From the NCBI GenBank assembly GCA_012934845.2, contig WNNJ02003847.1, forward strand, positions 62,001 through 126,000: a DNA stretch of 64,000 nt, given 5' to 3'. Positions 8,565 through 18,697 of the stretch are shown here, in pieces. The number at the start of each line of letters is the position of its first letter. Position 1 is the stretch's first letter. Under the pieces are notes generated by a model. The model was not told where the DNA came from and made no database searches. It saw nothing but the letters and a program-made list of their open reading frames with translations. The stretch is from Pomphorhynchus laevis. Lineage: Eukaryota > Acanthocephala > Palaeacanthocephala > Echinorhynchida > Pomphorhynchidae. The translations under genes and the position numbers were made by a program.

Positions 8565-8935
8565 ACTGCTAAGGATATAAACCCTCAGCAGTCATCGTAC
8601 TTGAATAAATCAAGCACGGAGGCTACTTACGCGGCGGAAGAGTACGCAATCCGTGTTAAAGAACGAAGATATCGACATACCATGAAGGAAAATGGTTACA
8701 TTTTTACCCCTGCAGTTGTTGAGACCTACGAGGGATGATACGTTGGCGGACTAGGTCTAATCATAAAATAGCGCGTTAACTGGCAGCTTGTCGAAACATC
8801 CCTTATTCACGGGTAGCCGAGGAATTATTTCAGCGAATATCGATCGCGCTCATGAGAGGGATTGCCAAGGCTCTCCTGAAGAGCGTCCCCGATGACGACA
8901 ACGGCTGGAATGGAGTGTCTATTGATTGTAGTGAG
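8565..8935 (+). pseudogene. C-terminus of the split RT/RLE element, second piece
   Basis: The sequence encodes NPQQSS, then VKERRYRHTMKENGYIFTPA and VVETYEG, and in another frame EELFQRISIALMRGIAKALL. These are the typical C-terminal signatures that follow the RPADI-type nuclease motif of the family seen at 282-1,003. The same strand and the missing middle suggest that the RLE-A and L2-A insertions separate the two pieces. Frames are broken. Confidence 0.6.
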
Positions 8936-8939
8936 GATC

Positions 8940-9560
8940 CTCAATATTGACTTTTTGCACTGCATCCCTCAACATTCATTATTGACGGATCCAACCAACA
9001 AATATTGCTGCAACACATCCCTGTTTCCTGGACGCAGGTGCAAAGATGTAGTCTCGGACATCAGCCGTTTCTTTTTAAGATTAAAAGACCAGTTACCCAA
9101 GTCCAATCTTATTTTAAACTCCGCCAAATCGCAGGTGGTTGTCTTTTATGGCGTCCCTGCAACAAAGCAAAAGCTCAAGAGATTAACACTCTCTGCCCTC
9201 CTCCATTTCGACTAATCAACCACTCCTTGTCTTCACGAGTCGAGTAAAATACCTGGGGTTCACCGTTACGGTTAACTGGTCGGCGAAAGCAGACCTGGAT
9301 AGACTTAAACGTATCCTAAAGAGAGCCAGATGGGCTCTGAAACTGGACCTCCCACTGGACCCCACTTCGTGTGGTCCAGTGGGAGGTCCAGTGGGATCTG
9401 ATCTGTGGGGCTTAGATCCCACTGGACCTGAGGTCATGAAGATGATGGAAGAAGTAGACAAGTTTTTCCGAAAGACGATGATTTCTGATCTCCGCCTCTT
9501 TTTAAAGTTCTACCACTTCTACACAATTCGTTACCATGGACGGATATTTTATTGCCAGAT
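8940..9560 (+). pseudogene. Decayed LINE fragment (same family as 53.2-55.1 kb)
   Basis: Frames encode DISRFFLRLKDQLPKSNLIL and NSAKSQVVVFYGVPA, the segment after the YADD motif of a LINE RT, then sequence translating to KYLGFTV and LDRLKRILKRARWAL in another frame. The minus-strand LINE at 53.2-55.1 kb has the same segments. The fragment carries several frame changes and a cluster of inverted repeats at 9,345-9,428. From 9,460 to 9,560 the homology is unclear. Confidence 0.6.
9345..9428. repeat. Cluster of alternating inverted repeats
   Basis: A perfect 17-bp inverted repeat (9,345-9,361 against 9,373-9,389, 11-nt loop) is followed by a second one, 9,385-9,398 against 9,415-9,428. All arms are built from the same core GGTCCAGTGGGA in alternating orientation. 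The rightmost arm has a counterpart near 53.3 kb, in the other copy of this LINE. Confidence 0.85.
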
Positions 9561-9685
9561 ATAGAATTACTAAGTCACACCTATGTGAAAACGCCAAAAG
9601 AATGTTTAGATTGGTTTAAGACATGTAATTTCATCAAACTTACTAAACAAGCTACGTACATAATAATACAATACAACGAAATAAG
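9561..9685. other. Short unclassified stretch
   Basis: This AT-rich sequence has a short plus-strand frame reading LLSHTYVKTPKECLDWF that I do not recognise. It ends where the 3' end of the next L2-like copy begins. Confidence 0.3.
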
Positions 9686-12420
9686 GTTAAAAAGATTTAT
9701 TTTTACGTGACAAATGTGTAATGGCGCACGCTTACATGATTATAAAGAAAAAACACACAAAAGTCTAAATCATGTGTCCAGAAGGTGGGAACTGAGGAGG
9801 TATTTGAATGTGATAAAGAAGGAAGCGCGGCGTACGTCACGAGGGAGCTGATTTTAGGCTAATTAAGCGACAACGAGGAAGGATCGGAGAAGATATTTGT
9901 TAGATTAATTGGGAACGTGGGCTAAGAGAGAATGACGGGAACGCATCGATAGAGAGGTGGGGTGAGTGTAGTATTAGAAAGGGAGGTTTATGAAAGATGG
10001 GGATCCGACAGCGATGAGACGAAAAGTTACGAGAAGGTCGAATTGGATGCGGATATGGATGGTGAGCCAGGAGAGTTATGCAAGATATGTGGATGTGTGG
10101 TCGAAGCGACAGAGACGTAGGAGCACTCGAACGGCGGATTTGATGGTGCGTTGTAGGGGTAGGATGATAGATTTTAGAGAATTGGTGAAAAGGCTAAGTC
10201 AGTAATCGATTTTAGGAAAGAGACGCGATAAAAAAAAGACATACCAGAACGGAAGTGGAAAATGGGGCGGATACGGCGGATGTTACGGAGAATTAAGTTA
10301 GACGAGCGGACTAAGGGTTTTAGGGAAAGGTGATCATCGAAATGTAAGTCTAAGAAAGTGAGATTGTGGACTATGGGGATGATTGATAAGGCAAAATATA
10401 CAGGGTAGGAGATATGTTAAGTTGACGGGGGAGGATCTACATTATTTTGGACTTGTCTGGATTTAGAGCGAGATGAAGATTGGAGAGACGTTTGTAAATA
10501 GAAGAAAGACAGTTGGAGGCAGAAATGCCGATATCGTGTATGTGATAAACTGGTGCATGAGCATAGATCAGGATGTCATCGGCGTATTGCATGACGTTGA
10601 ACGAGAAAGATTTGATAAACGGAGGGAGATCGCCAAGTAGAAGAGAGAAAATCAGGAAACCTAGCACTGAACATTATTGGACTCCGCAGACGCTTGAAGT
10701 TCAAGAGAAGATCGAGAGTATATGTGAGTTTAGTGTCTAAAAGAAAGGCGATATCGTGAGGAGCGGAAGATATTATTGTAGGAGAAGATAGAGACGACTT
10801 GAGTAAGGCGGAGCCTAGAAGGGGGGTCAAGATTTCTTCAAGCGCGACAAGATTTTTCCAAGGTTGGTATGTGAAGCGGGGAGTGGTTGGAAGTGAGATT
10901 AAGAGTGATGAAAAAGTGATCGGATAGATCAGGATCGGAGATGGACAGTGAGGTGTAGGCAGCAAAACAATCGGGGGCAGCGATTATGTCGAGTTCCCCG
11001 CCAAGGATATATGTGGTGGCGGTGGAGATGAATTTGTAAGTGTAGTGGATAGAATGTTGATGAACCGAATGGAATCGGTGGAAGTGGGGCGGTCGAGTCG
11101 GATGTTGACATCGCCAAGAACGAGTGAGGTAATGGAGGACAAAGAACAGTTGGACAGGAGGTCAGCTAGTTCGGTAAAACTTTAGTAAGTAGGAGCTGAT
11201 GAACCTGAACGGTATACAATGGGAAAATCCAGAGTGATCGTGCCAGAAGAACGATAAGTGAACAATTCAAAAGAGCAAGGCTGAAAATAAGAGTGATTTT
11301 GCGAAGAGACGCGGGATGACGGGCGAATGCGACAATGCCGCCATGATTAGAGAATTTAGTAGGGAATGAGCTGATGGGGCGGGAAGATTCGACTAATGAG
11401 CAACCGACAGATTGCAAACGGCGAATGGAGAGGTCGTCGGAATCAGAGTGCCAGGATTCGGTGAGGTAGAAGAGATTGATGGATTGCTTGGTGAATAGGT
11501 TGAGGATGATATTGGATTTATGGGAATATGTATAGTTTTGAGGAGTCCGAGACGGAATCCGTGTGTGATGGGGATATGGGCTAGCAGAGAAGACACATGG
11601 GGAGATGGAGCGTCATCGAGTATTGGCCTAGTGTTGACAACTTGAAAATTTCCGTCGATGCTTCGGATGGTGAGGGTTGTTTTGCCGTTTTTCTCGCGAC
11701 GGCGTTTTTCGATACTGGCAGAAAAGAGTTGAGCTATTTCGGAAAAAGTACGATAAAGGAAAAAGGGTGACTGAAGAGAACATGAGTTTTAATCGTTGGA
11801 AGAGGACCGAAAACGCGTGAGAGCGATACTTGAATACAATTTTCAGGAGAAGGGGGCTAAGAAGGATTATATTGAGAAGATTTGTTTAGGCGGATGAATG
11901 CGACAGGAGAGATTTCGTTGAAAAAGAACGGTTTATCCGCAGGAACAAGATACGAGATGATGGATCTGAAGGCGGAAGCATCATGGTCGAGACGTGCTTG
12001 TGGAGATCAGAAGGTGGAAATAGTGATATTAGTGACGAGTATACAACGATCACAGGAAGAAAAGCGTTTCCATATAGGAAGACTAGTGACGTGAGTTGGT
12101 GATATCACGATAGGAGAGCTGGCAGTTGAGGATATGGAGGGAGTAGATTTGACAGCGGGATACATAAAGGATAAAGATAATATAGTGGGTGGCAAGCGAT
12201 GTTAGGAAAGGTTATGAGTTGAAGGATTGGGGATGTTGGTAGAGGTGATTTTGATTGATGGATGTAGATTACGAGACAGGAGGGTCAGGACTGGGGGTGT
12301 CAGTGAGTGAAGATGACATTGGATGGAAAGTGTAATGGTGATAGAATCAATGTGTGGATAAAGGACATTGGAAACGACGGGGGTAGTTTAAGTGGACGTG
12401 TAGGATGTTGATATGTGCTT
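9686..12420 (-). mobile_element. Decayed L2-like LINE, copy L2-E
   Basis: This older minus-strand copy belongs to the GC-richer L2 subfamily. It contains ORF1 remains (about 11,620-12,195), endonuclease remains (about 10,680-11,600, with ITHGFRLGLLKT and HGGIVAFARHPASLRK), an RT piece with MQYADDILIYAHAP (10,437-10,667) and a 3' end at about 9,690. Much of the region between the endonuclease and the YADD motif is missing, consistent with an internal deletion. The terminal hairpin is decayed. Reading frames are broken many times. Confidence 0.75.
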
Positions 12421-12547
12421 ATGGGAGAGGTTGAGTATTAATTTGTTTGCACAAAATCCACATACAAAGTCTTCGTTAGACACTGTAGTCGCGGGCAAAT
12501 GTGGTCAGACTTTGCAGGCGCGTGTCGAACTGTACTTGCAGTTGAGC

Positions 12548-12785
12548 ATAGTTGGTGTCGGTCGTGGCCGTTTTCTCACGTGCTTCCATTAAGTCGTGTG
12601 TTTAAGCTGTTAAATTTACTACTGCAACTGATCGGCGAGCGCAGCTATCCGATCTGCAACTGATTGAATTGATCTGCAATTGATTAAATTGATCTGCGAT
12701 TGATTGAATTGAAATGTAACTGATTGAAATGATCTGCAACTGATTGAATTGATTGTAAGTTATAATCAAGAATTTTTTAACCCAT
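12548..12785 (+). repeat. Composite repeat with 20-bp minisatellite core
   Basis: The left part (GTTGGTGTCGGTC, TTTTCTCACGT) resembles window positions 2-45. Five 20-bp units, of the type GATCTGCAACTGATTGAATT, occupy 12,651-12,750. The right part, TTGTAAGTTATAATCAAGAA, resembles 235-265 and 24,820-24,850. The two copies share ends but carry entirely different minisatellites. Confidence 0.6.
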
Positions 12786-12894
12786 AAAAGTGATTACCAG
12801 CCAATTACTGTTATTAGCAGTCGAAATAAATCTTTCCAAACACCGATCTACATGGCAGCAATTTTCAAGAGAGACACAACTATTATACTTCGGA

Positions 12895-13218
12895 ATCATA
12901 CAATAACCCTCTGAAGCGTGGTCATCTCTGAGGGATTTAATAGCCCTTTATATCGAATTTGTAAACTCCTCTGCACAACCTGAACATGTTGGATCACGAA
13001 ATCGGATTCACCTTCATTGTTTCGGCATATGTTCTCTTTTGTACCGAGTAAAATATGTTCTCTTTTGTACCGGGTTATCATACAATAACCCTCTGAAGCG
13101 TGGTCATCTCTGAGGGATTTAATAGCCCTTTATATCGAATTTGTAAACTCCTCTGCACAACCTGAACATGTTGGATCACGAAATCGGATTCACCTTCATT
13201 GTTTCGGCATATGTTCTC
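12895..13218. repeat. 142-bp direct duplication beside the Gypsy element
   Basis: A 142-bp sequence at 12,895-13,036 is repeated at 13,077-13,218 (spacing 182). Between the copies GTACCG occurs twice, resembling the end of the adjacent LTR, so the duplication may have arisen from LTR-related recombination. No coding sequence is convincing here. Confidence 0.75.
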
Positions 13219-13220
13219 AT

Positions 13221-13304
13221 TGTACCGAGTAAATTCAAGCAGAGAAGAATAGGCTTTATTCTAATACATCTATAATAACAAGTCAAAAGGTAAGTATCAT
13301 TACA
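13221..13304 (-). repeat. Left terminal repeat of Gypsy-1
   Basis: It is identical over 84 bases to 17,161-17,244. It contains AATAAA, a possible polyadenylation signal. It is the 3' LTR by position, next to the purine tract. Confidence 0.8.
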
Positions 13305-13641
13305 TTCTCCCCACGACATAATCATTTAAGTACGCAGGACTTCTTCGATTTCTTTGAGGTCGTAGTTCCCCATTTTCAGAACGATTGAAGTATCTCGTAG
13401 GGTAGTTGCTCTGGCACGTATTATCAGTATTTAAGAGAAATGATTCATCCTGTCTGGATAGTTCGTTTTCCTCGTTGTGATTGACCGTCTCATCGATATA
13501 CTTCGTTGCATCCAAGTTTTCAGGGTTGACAGTGATTTCATCAGAACGCTTATCTGAACGTGAATGAGAATTGCTATTTACTGTTGAATGGTCATTTATT
13601 GATGCCTGATCACACATTTTATCGCCATCGTATAAATTCAA
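13300..13641 (-). CDS. Acidic tail ORF at the 3' end of Gypsy-1
   Basis: The 113-residue frame between Pol and the left LTR is rich in Asn, Asp, Glu and Ser and ends with RRSPAYLNDYVVGRM. Such charged tails with a final RRS-type motif are common at the Pol C-terminus of Gypsy elements. It probably belongs to the same polyprotein; a separate gene is less likely. Confidence 0.5.
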   Translation of the reverse strand: MNLYDGDKMCDQASINDHSTVNSNSHSRSDKRSDEITVNPENLDATKYIDETVNHNEENELSRQDESFLLNTDNTCQSNYPTRYFNRSENGELRPQRNRRSPAYLNDYVVGRM

Positions 13642-13666
13642 AGTTTCAAGGTCAAAGGGAGTGTCT

Positions 13667-13728
13667 TCATCGGACGAGTTGATATTGAGGTTTTCGTCGA
13701 CTCTGGGATACGGGGATAAATGTCGAGT

Positions 13729-13819
<91 letters not shown>

Positions 13820-16800
13820 GTTTTGTAACTTCACGAGAGCAAAATTGGGATTGGCGTACACAATTTCAGCTTTTTCCAAAGGGTTCTCGTATTTGTTCGT
13901 TTTATTAAAGCGTCTTATTAAGACTGGGCCAGGGTTTGATAACCAAGACGGAAGATCATGACCATTTATAGAGCGTCGGCTGAATGTAAAGAGTCGTTCA
14001 TGTGGTGTGTGGTTCGTGGCAGTACACAGAAGTGATCGAATAGCGTTGAGACATTGTGGTAATACACTTTGCCACTCATCTGTTTTCTTTCCGAGGTCAT
14101 GTAAACGCAATGATATTGCCTTCCATAGTACACCATTAAGGCGCTCGACTTGACCATTGCCAGCAGGGTTGTATGAACTTGAATGAGTAATCGCCACCCC
14201 GTGATGAGAGAGGAATGACTGGATTTCCTTAGAGGTAAAAGCCGTACCTTGATCAGAATGGATTGAAGCAGGTGAACCGAAAATTGAAAAGATCTGGGTT
14301 AAACAGTCTATGACAGTGTGTGTAGTCATATCAGAACATGGAAAGGCAAAGGGGAATCTGCTATACTCGTCAATGACGGTTAACAAATACCTTTTATTGT
14401 TCTTTGTAGGAATTGGGCCCTTAAAATCCATAGACAAGCGTTCAAATGGCATACTTGATTTTATGAGTTTAGCCTCAGGTGGACGAAAAAATCTTGGTTT
14501 CAATATAGCGCAGCTTTTGCACTCGCTTGAAATATTCCTAACATCCGAGAGGGAAAATGGGAGGTTCCGTTTTTGCACGAAATGCCAAAGGCGAGTAATT
14601 CCCGGGTGGCATAATTGACTATGGACTTTACGAAGATGCTGAAGATCATGATTGGTGAATGAGACAGAGTTGCAGAACGCGTCGCGAGAAAGAGCGTCAG
14701 CGGCATGATTGAGCTTCCCAGCTCGGTACTGGATATCAAATTTAAATTGGGACAACTCCAAACGCCATCTTAATATCTTGTCGTTCTTTATTTTGTTGTT
14801 GTGAGCACTGAACATGTATGAAACAGAACGCTGATCCGTAATAATCTTGAATGGTTGGATGTACAAATAGTGTCTCCAGTATCTTAACGCTTCAACAATA
14901 GCCAGCGCTTCCTTTTCAATGGCGGTGAATCGTTTCGCGTTTTTGTCGAGGGATCTTGAAAAGAAGGCGACAGGCTTACTATTTTGAGACAAACAAGCTC
15001 CAATCGATCGCTCACTTGCGTCTGTCTCTATCGTGAATGGCAATTCAAAGTCGATGGTTGACAAAGTGGCTTCAGCTATACGTTCCTTCAAAGTATGGAA
15101 AGCTTTCAGTGCAGAATGAGATAATGGGAAAGACTGAGAATCAATTAGAGGACGAATCAACTTTGAGAAATCTTTAATCCAGGAACTGTAGTAGGCGAAC
15201 AAACCAACAATACGCTTTAAGGATGCTGCGTTCTTGGGTTCCTCAAGGGAAGTAACTGAAATCACTCGATTGGGGTCAGGGGACATTTTTCCTTTAGAAA
15301 TTTGGTAACCAAGTATTCGTATACACGAAGACGCGAACACACACTTTGAATTGTTCAAGGTTATATTGTATTTTGTGGCTACGTTTAGAAAACGCTTCAG
15401 GTTACTGTCATGTTGCTCTTTACTTCTTCCGCCGATCACGACATCATCCAGATAAGCGTAGGTGTCTGTCAACTTCTCTCTATTAATTATCCCATTGATA
15501 ACTCGTTGAAAAGCAGGAACGGCGTTTGTGAGACCGAATGGTAGACGATTGAAGTGATATAAGGATCCATTCGCCTCGAAAGCAGTATAATGACGCTCGT
15601 CACTGCGCAGCAAAATCTGATGGTAAGCTGATTTAAGATCGAGACAACTGTAAAAGGAATATGGAGCTAATTTGTTGATAAAATCATCAATTCGTGGAAG
15701 TGGGAAGGCGTCGAGCTGAGTAAATTTATTGACAGTTTCCGAATAGTCAACAACCATCCGTCTCTTTTGGTTCTGATTGACAATGAGTACTTGAGCGCGC
15801 CAGGGCGATTGACTTGGTTCGATAATTTCGTCGGATAATAGTTGTTTGATTTGGCTGTCAATGAACTTTTCATCGTACGGATTTCTTCTACGAGATTTTG
15901 TTGCGATAGGATGGATGGATTCGTCCAGAAATTTGAATAGCTGAGGAGATTCAACTGTCAAAGCTTCTGCAGCTCCAATTGTAAAACAAGGCTCGGAACC
16001 GTTGAATTTCATAAGTAACGAAGTGTGTCTTGAAAGGAATGGCCGGCCAAGTATAACATCCGAACATAAAGACGACAAAATATGGAATTTTATATTCTTG
16101 TAAGGTCTGCCATCAGCTGATATATCCGCTACCACGAATTGTCGTAATTTAGTCGAGAATGCGGTGTTCGCCATAGACACACGTATAGTTGAGGGGTTCG
16201 ATGTCAGTTTGCACAAAGTGGAAATATCAGGTCTTATCAAATTGAGTGCACTACCTGTATCAATCAACGCATTTAACGAAACCCCTTTTATACAAATTTG
16301 AATTGTTGGTAGCGTCGCGGCAGAATCTTGAAAGAAAGAAGTACTACCTAGCACGGAATGGACACCTGTTGAAATTTGTCGTTTGGATTTACACACCCGT
16401 GCGAAATGACCCAACTTCCCGCAAGTACGACAAGTGATATTCTTAGCAGGACATCGATCTCGTTTGTGAATTGTATCTCCACAAAAGTAGCATTTGCGAC
16501 GTTCTACCGAGTTACATTGTATTTGACAAGGAAGTTCTTCTTGTATATTTTCATGTAGTTCATTTATGGTCATCGATTCACAACCCATATTTAAGTTTGA
16601 TAGTTCTGTGAAATGGCTTGCTTGAGTATGCGCGTCTTCCAAAGTTCGTGCAAGCTCGTACGCCTTGGCTTTATTGTGTACCGCAGCTTCAAGCAGGCGT
16701 TGCCGAATTATCGGTGAGTTGATTCCTGCGACGAATGTGTCGCGTAAAAATAAATCTCGATGATTTTGAGCTGTTACAGCCTCGAATGGACATTCACGAC

Positions 16801-17137
16801 CCAGAGATTCGATATGCCTTATGAATTGATCGATTGTTTGGTTGGACGATGGGCGCTGATTACGCAATTGATGTCGCAGAAACAAATCCGTTTTCGATTT
16901 GACGTACGTAGTAGATAACGTCGATAACGCGTCTTCGTAGGTTTCCGTTTCTCGAAAAAGGTCGTAAACCTCCGCTGAAACCAGATTCGTTAAAATGTGA
17001 AATTTGTCACTATCGGACGGTGACTCCAAGGACGAAATGAATGTCTTGAAACGTATGAGCCAATGTCTCCAGGTGCGCTCGGCATTCGTGTCATCAGGAT
17101 GCAATTCCAAGATGTTTGGCTTCAAGATCTTGTCCAT
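13667..17137 (-). CDS. Gag-Pol polyprotein of Gypsy-1 (fossil element)
   Basis: This fossil virus-like polyprotein frame is 1,156 codons long. In order it shows Gag with two CCHC zinc knuckles (CYFCGDTIHKRDRC and CRTCGKLGHFARVC), an aspartic protease (LIDTGSALNLI), RT (LPFGLTNAVPAF, YAYLDDVVIGG), RNase H (TDASERSIGACL, ADALSRD), then integrase with an HHCC-type zinc domain and DDE motifs (MDFKGP, HSDQGTAF, NGQVERLNG). It resembles Gypsy elements common in arthropods and other invertebrates. A dinucleotide microsatellite lies inside its C-terminal part. Confidence 0.85.
13731..13817. repeat. (TA)n microsatellite
   Basis: An uninterrupted run of about 40 AT dinucleotides lies within the Gypsy-1 polyprotein frame, where it translates as an Ile-Tyr repeat. 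Confidence 0.98.
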
Positions 17138-17160
17138 GGTAACAGTGTATTAGAATAAAT

Positions 17161-17244
17161 TGTACCGAGTAAATTCAAGCAGAGAAGAATAGGCTTTATT
17201 CTAATACATCTATAATAACAAGTCAAAAGGTAAGTATCATTACA
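17161..17244 (-). repeat. Right terminal repeat of Gypsy-1
   Basis: It is identical to the left repeat. The Gag start codon lies only about 24 bases downstream of its inner end, leaving little room for a usual leader and primer-binding site. Confidence 0.8.
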
Positions 17245-17552
17245 TAAGCGTATAAAAGTTTTTCGATCTTAAAAATCAAGGTCTCGAAAGATCCTCATTC
17301 CTAGCCTCTTGGTCGAAAATAATTGCGAAGTATAACAACAGCGATCTCTATATAGTTAAAGACTACTTTGAAAAGGCGAGGTTTTTATGGCTGAATTACA
17401 TGGCTTACCAATTCTAAATTCCAAATTGACTTGCATTTTCACCAATTACTAAGGAGAGTTTCACAAGACTATTGAAAGAATTGAACATATTTGATTAATG
17501 TCATCATCAAGTCTATGTTGATTATTTAAAGTAGATGATTCAATTAGGTTTG
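17245..17552. other. Non-coding AT-rich stretch
   Basis: No gene or repeat was recognised between the right LTR of Gypsy-1 and the minus-strand frames that follow. Confidence 0.5.
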
Positions 17553-18343
17553 CTATTCAGATGCATTTTTACGAGCAGAAGGATCAGTCTTCATTTGTGA
17601 TGATTTAACCACAATGATATGCTTGTTGAGGTATGGCATTGAGTGATTGTAGCCGATTAATTTATTGAGATATGCATTAGTGACTTTAATATGTACGCCA
17701 TGTTGGTAATTACGGTGCCGCATATTAGCTTTAGATAATATTGTGAAATCGTGTGTCAATAACATCAGGAGTCCTCTCGAGTACGTTGCACTATTATGAT
17801 TTACACTTAAGTCGTAATTAATGGCGTTAGCATTGCTGGATGGTTCTTGGATGGTTACTAGAGAGCTATCAATTTGCGGTTTAAAATAATGATATACGGA
17901 TACGTCGTTGTGCTTTTCTGAAGTAGTCATTAAAATGCCATTGTCACAACTCAATTTGTCAGTATCACGAGGCACATCCAACTGACAACTGCGACGAGTG
18001 TTCTCTACGAAATTTAATTTACTGCAATTCTCAAGATCGATGCAGCTTTCAGATCCCACATTTGATGTTTGCATCATTCGTGAATGTCGATGACCTCGTA
18101 GCCGAACGTGATACGCACTTGAACTTTCTCCATAAAACCTTTGCGACTGTGATTTTGTTGTTTAGTTGTGGTCACATCGTCTGAAGCATGATTTATATTT
18201 ATCTTAATATCGTCATCTACATCTGGTATTTCTAAGCATCCTTCATCACGTACACCATCACTGGTAATGTTGGATTCATGTTTAGATACATTGGCTCGAT
18301 TTAGATACAAACCCTCGAACGGAGGTTTACTCATTGGCAACAA
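17553..18343 (-). pseudogene. Two overlapping unknown frames (174 and 89 codons)
   Basis: The frames 18,074-18,343 and 17,553-18,077 overlap by the four bases ATGA. I recognise neither product. The first ends VQVRITFGYEVIDIHE; the second has SRGLLMLLTHDFTILSKANM. Composition is ordinary for protein with no transposon signature, so they could be remains of a host exon or of the element at 18.3 kb read antisense. The right end overlaps the start of recognisable RLE-B homology on the other strand, which weakens the upstream frame. It could be chance. Confidence 0.25.
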
Positions 18344-18612
18344 AAGAATTTTAGTGAACTCTTCATCGAATCAGAATAACTCCAACGCAACTTGCAACTG
18401 CAAAATAAATCAATCACCCTTGATTGGAACAAGCGTTATAAAAAATTGATGGTACAAGGAAAGATAACCGCCGGAACGCACGTACTCGAAGACAAAACAA
18501 AGTTTACGGTCCTGTTACCAGACTGTCAAATGAACGGGAAATCCGTAAAAACCATGCTTCAGGATTTGAATCCGCCCGATGCCGAACCTTCCTCCGATAT
18601 TTTACTATCTTT
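18318..18612 (+). pseudogene. RLE-B, 5' piece (before the L2-B insertion)
   Basis: The translation (LDWNKRYKKLMVQGKITAGT, VLPDCQMNGKSVKTMLQDL with one gap) matches residues 222-318 of the RLE-A protein in order, including ERR-THW near the start. It stops within the segment equivalent to LLTSFH, exactly where L2-B begins. Confidence 0.75.
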
Positions 18613-18697
18613 TATAGATAAGGATGACGGCGAGTCATCCTTATCTATACGTCAAATCAACGGAAATTTTCACGTTGTACACAAAGGTAAAAATTCG

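Larger units (their letters stand above)
4655..8565 (-). mobile_element. L2-like LINE, copy L2-A
   Basis: This minus-strand element has 5' tandem repeats of ~92 bp, a short ORF1, an endonuclease ORF, an RT ORF and a C-terminal ORF, then a 3' UTR with a terminal hairpin and an ATT-rich tail. RT signatures such as STEIA-type motif 2, SSAFDIIDHSILLHRL, VPQGSVLGP and MQYADD fit the L2/CR1 group. It is nearly identical to the plus-strand copy at 18.6-21.7 kb, so both are young. Its 3' end abuts the 5' end of RLE-A. Confidence 0.85.
13221..17244 (-). mobile_element. Ty3/Gypsy retrotransposon, young copy (Gypsy-1)
   Basis: The element lies on the minus strand between identical 84-bp direct repeats (13,221-13,304 and 17,161-17,244). 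Read in its own sense these begin TGTAATG and end GGTACA, as LTRs do. A purine tract (GTGGGGAGA) lies next to the left repeat where a polypurine tract is expected. The repeats are unusually short for Gypsy LTRs. Gag, protease, RT, RNase H and integrase are all recognisable. It looks nearly whole (about one break at most), and identical ends imply recent insertion. No clear target duplication was found. Confidence 0.8.

Noticed and set aside
13728-13961. Plus-strand frame of 77 codons with an Ile-Tyr run
   Set aside because: It is created by the TA microsatellite and is antisense to Gypsy-1 Pol.
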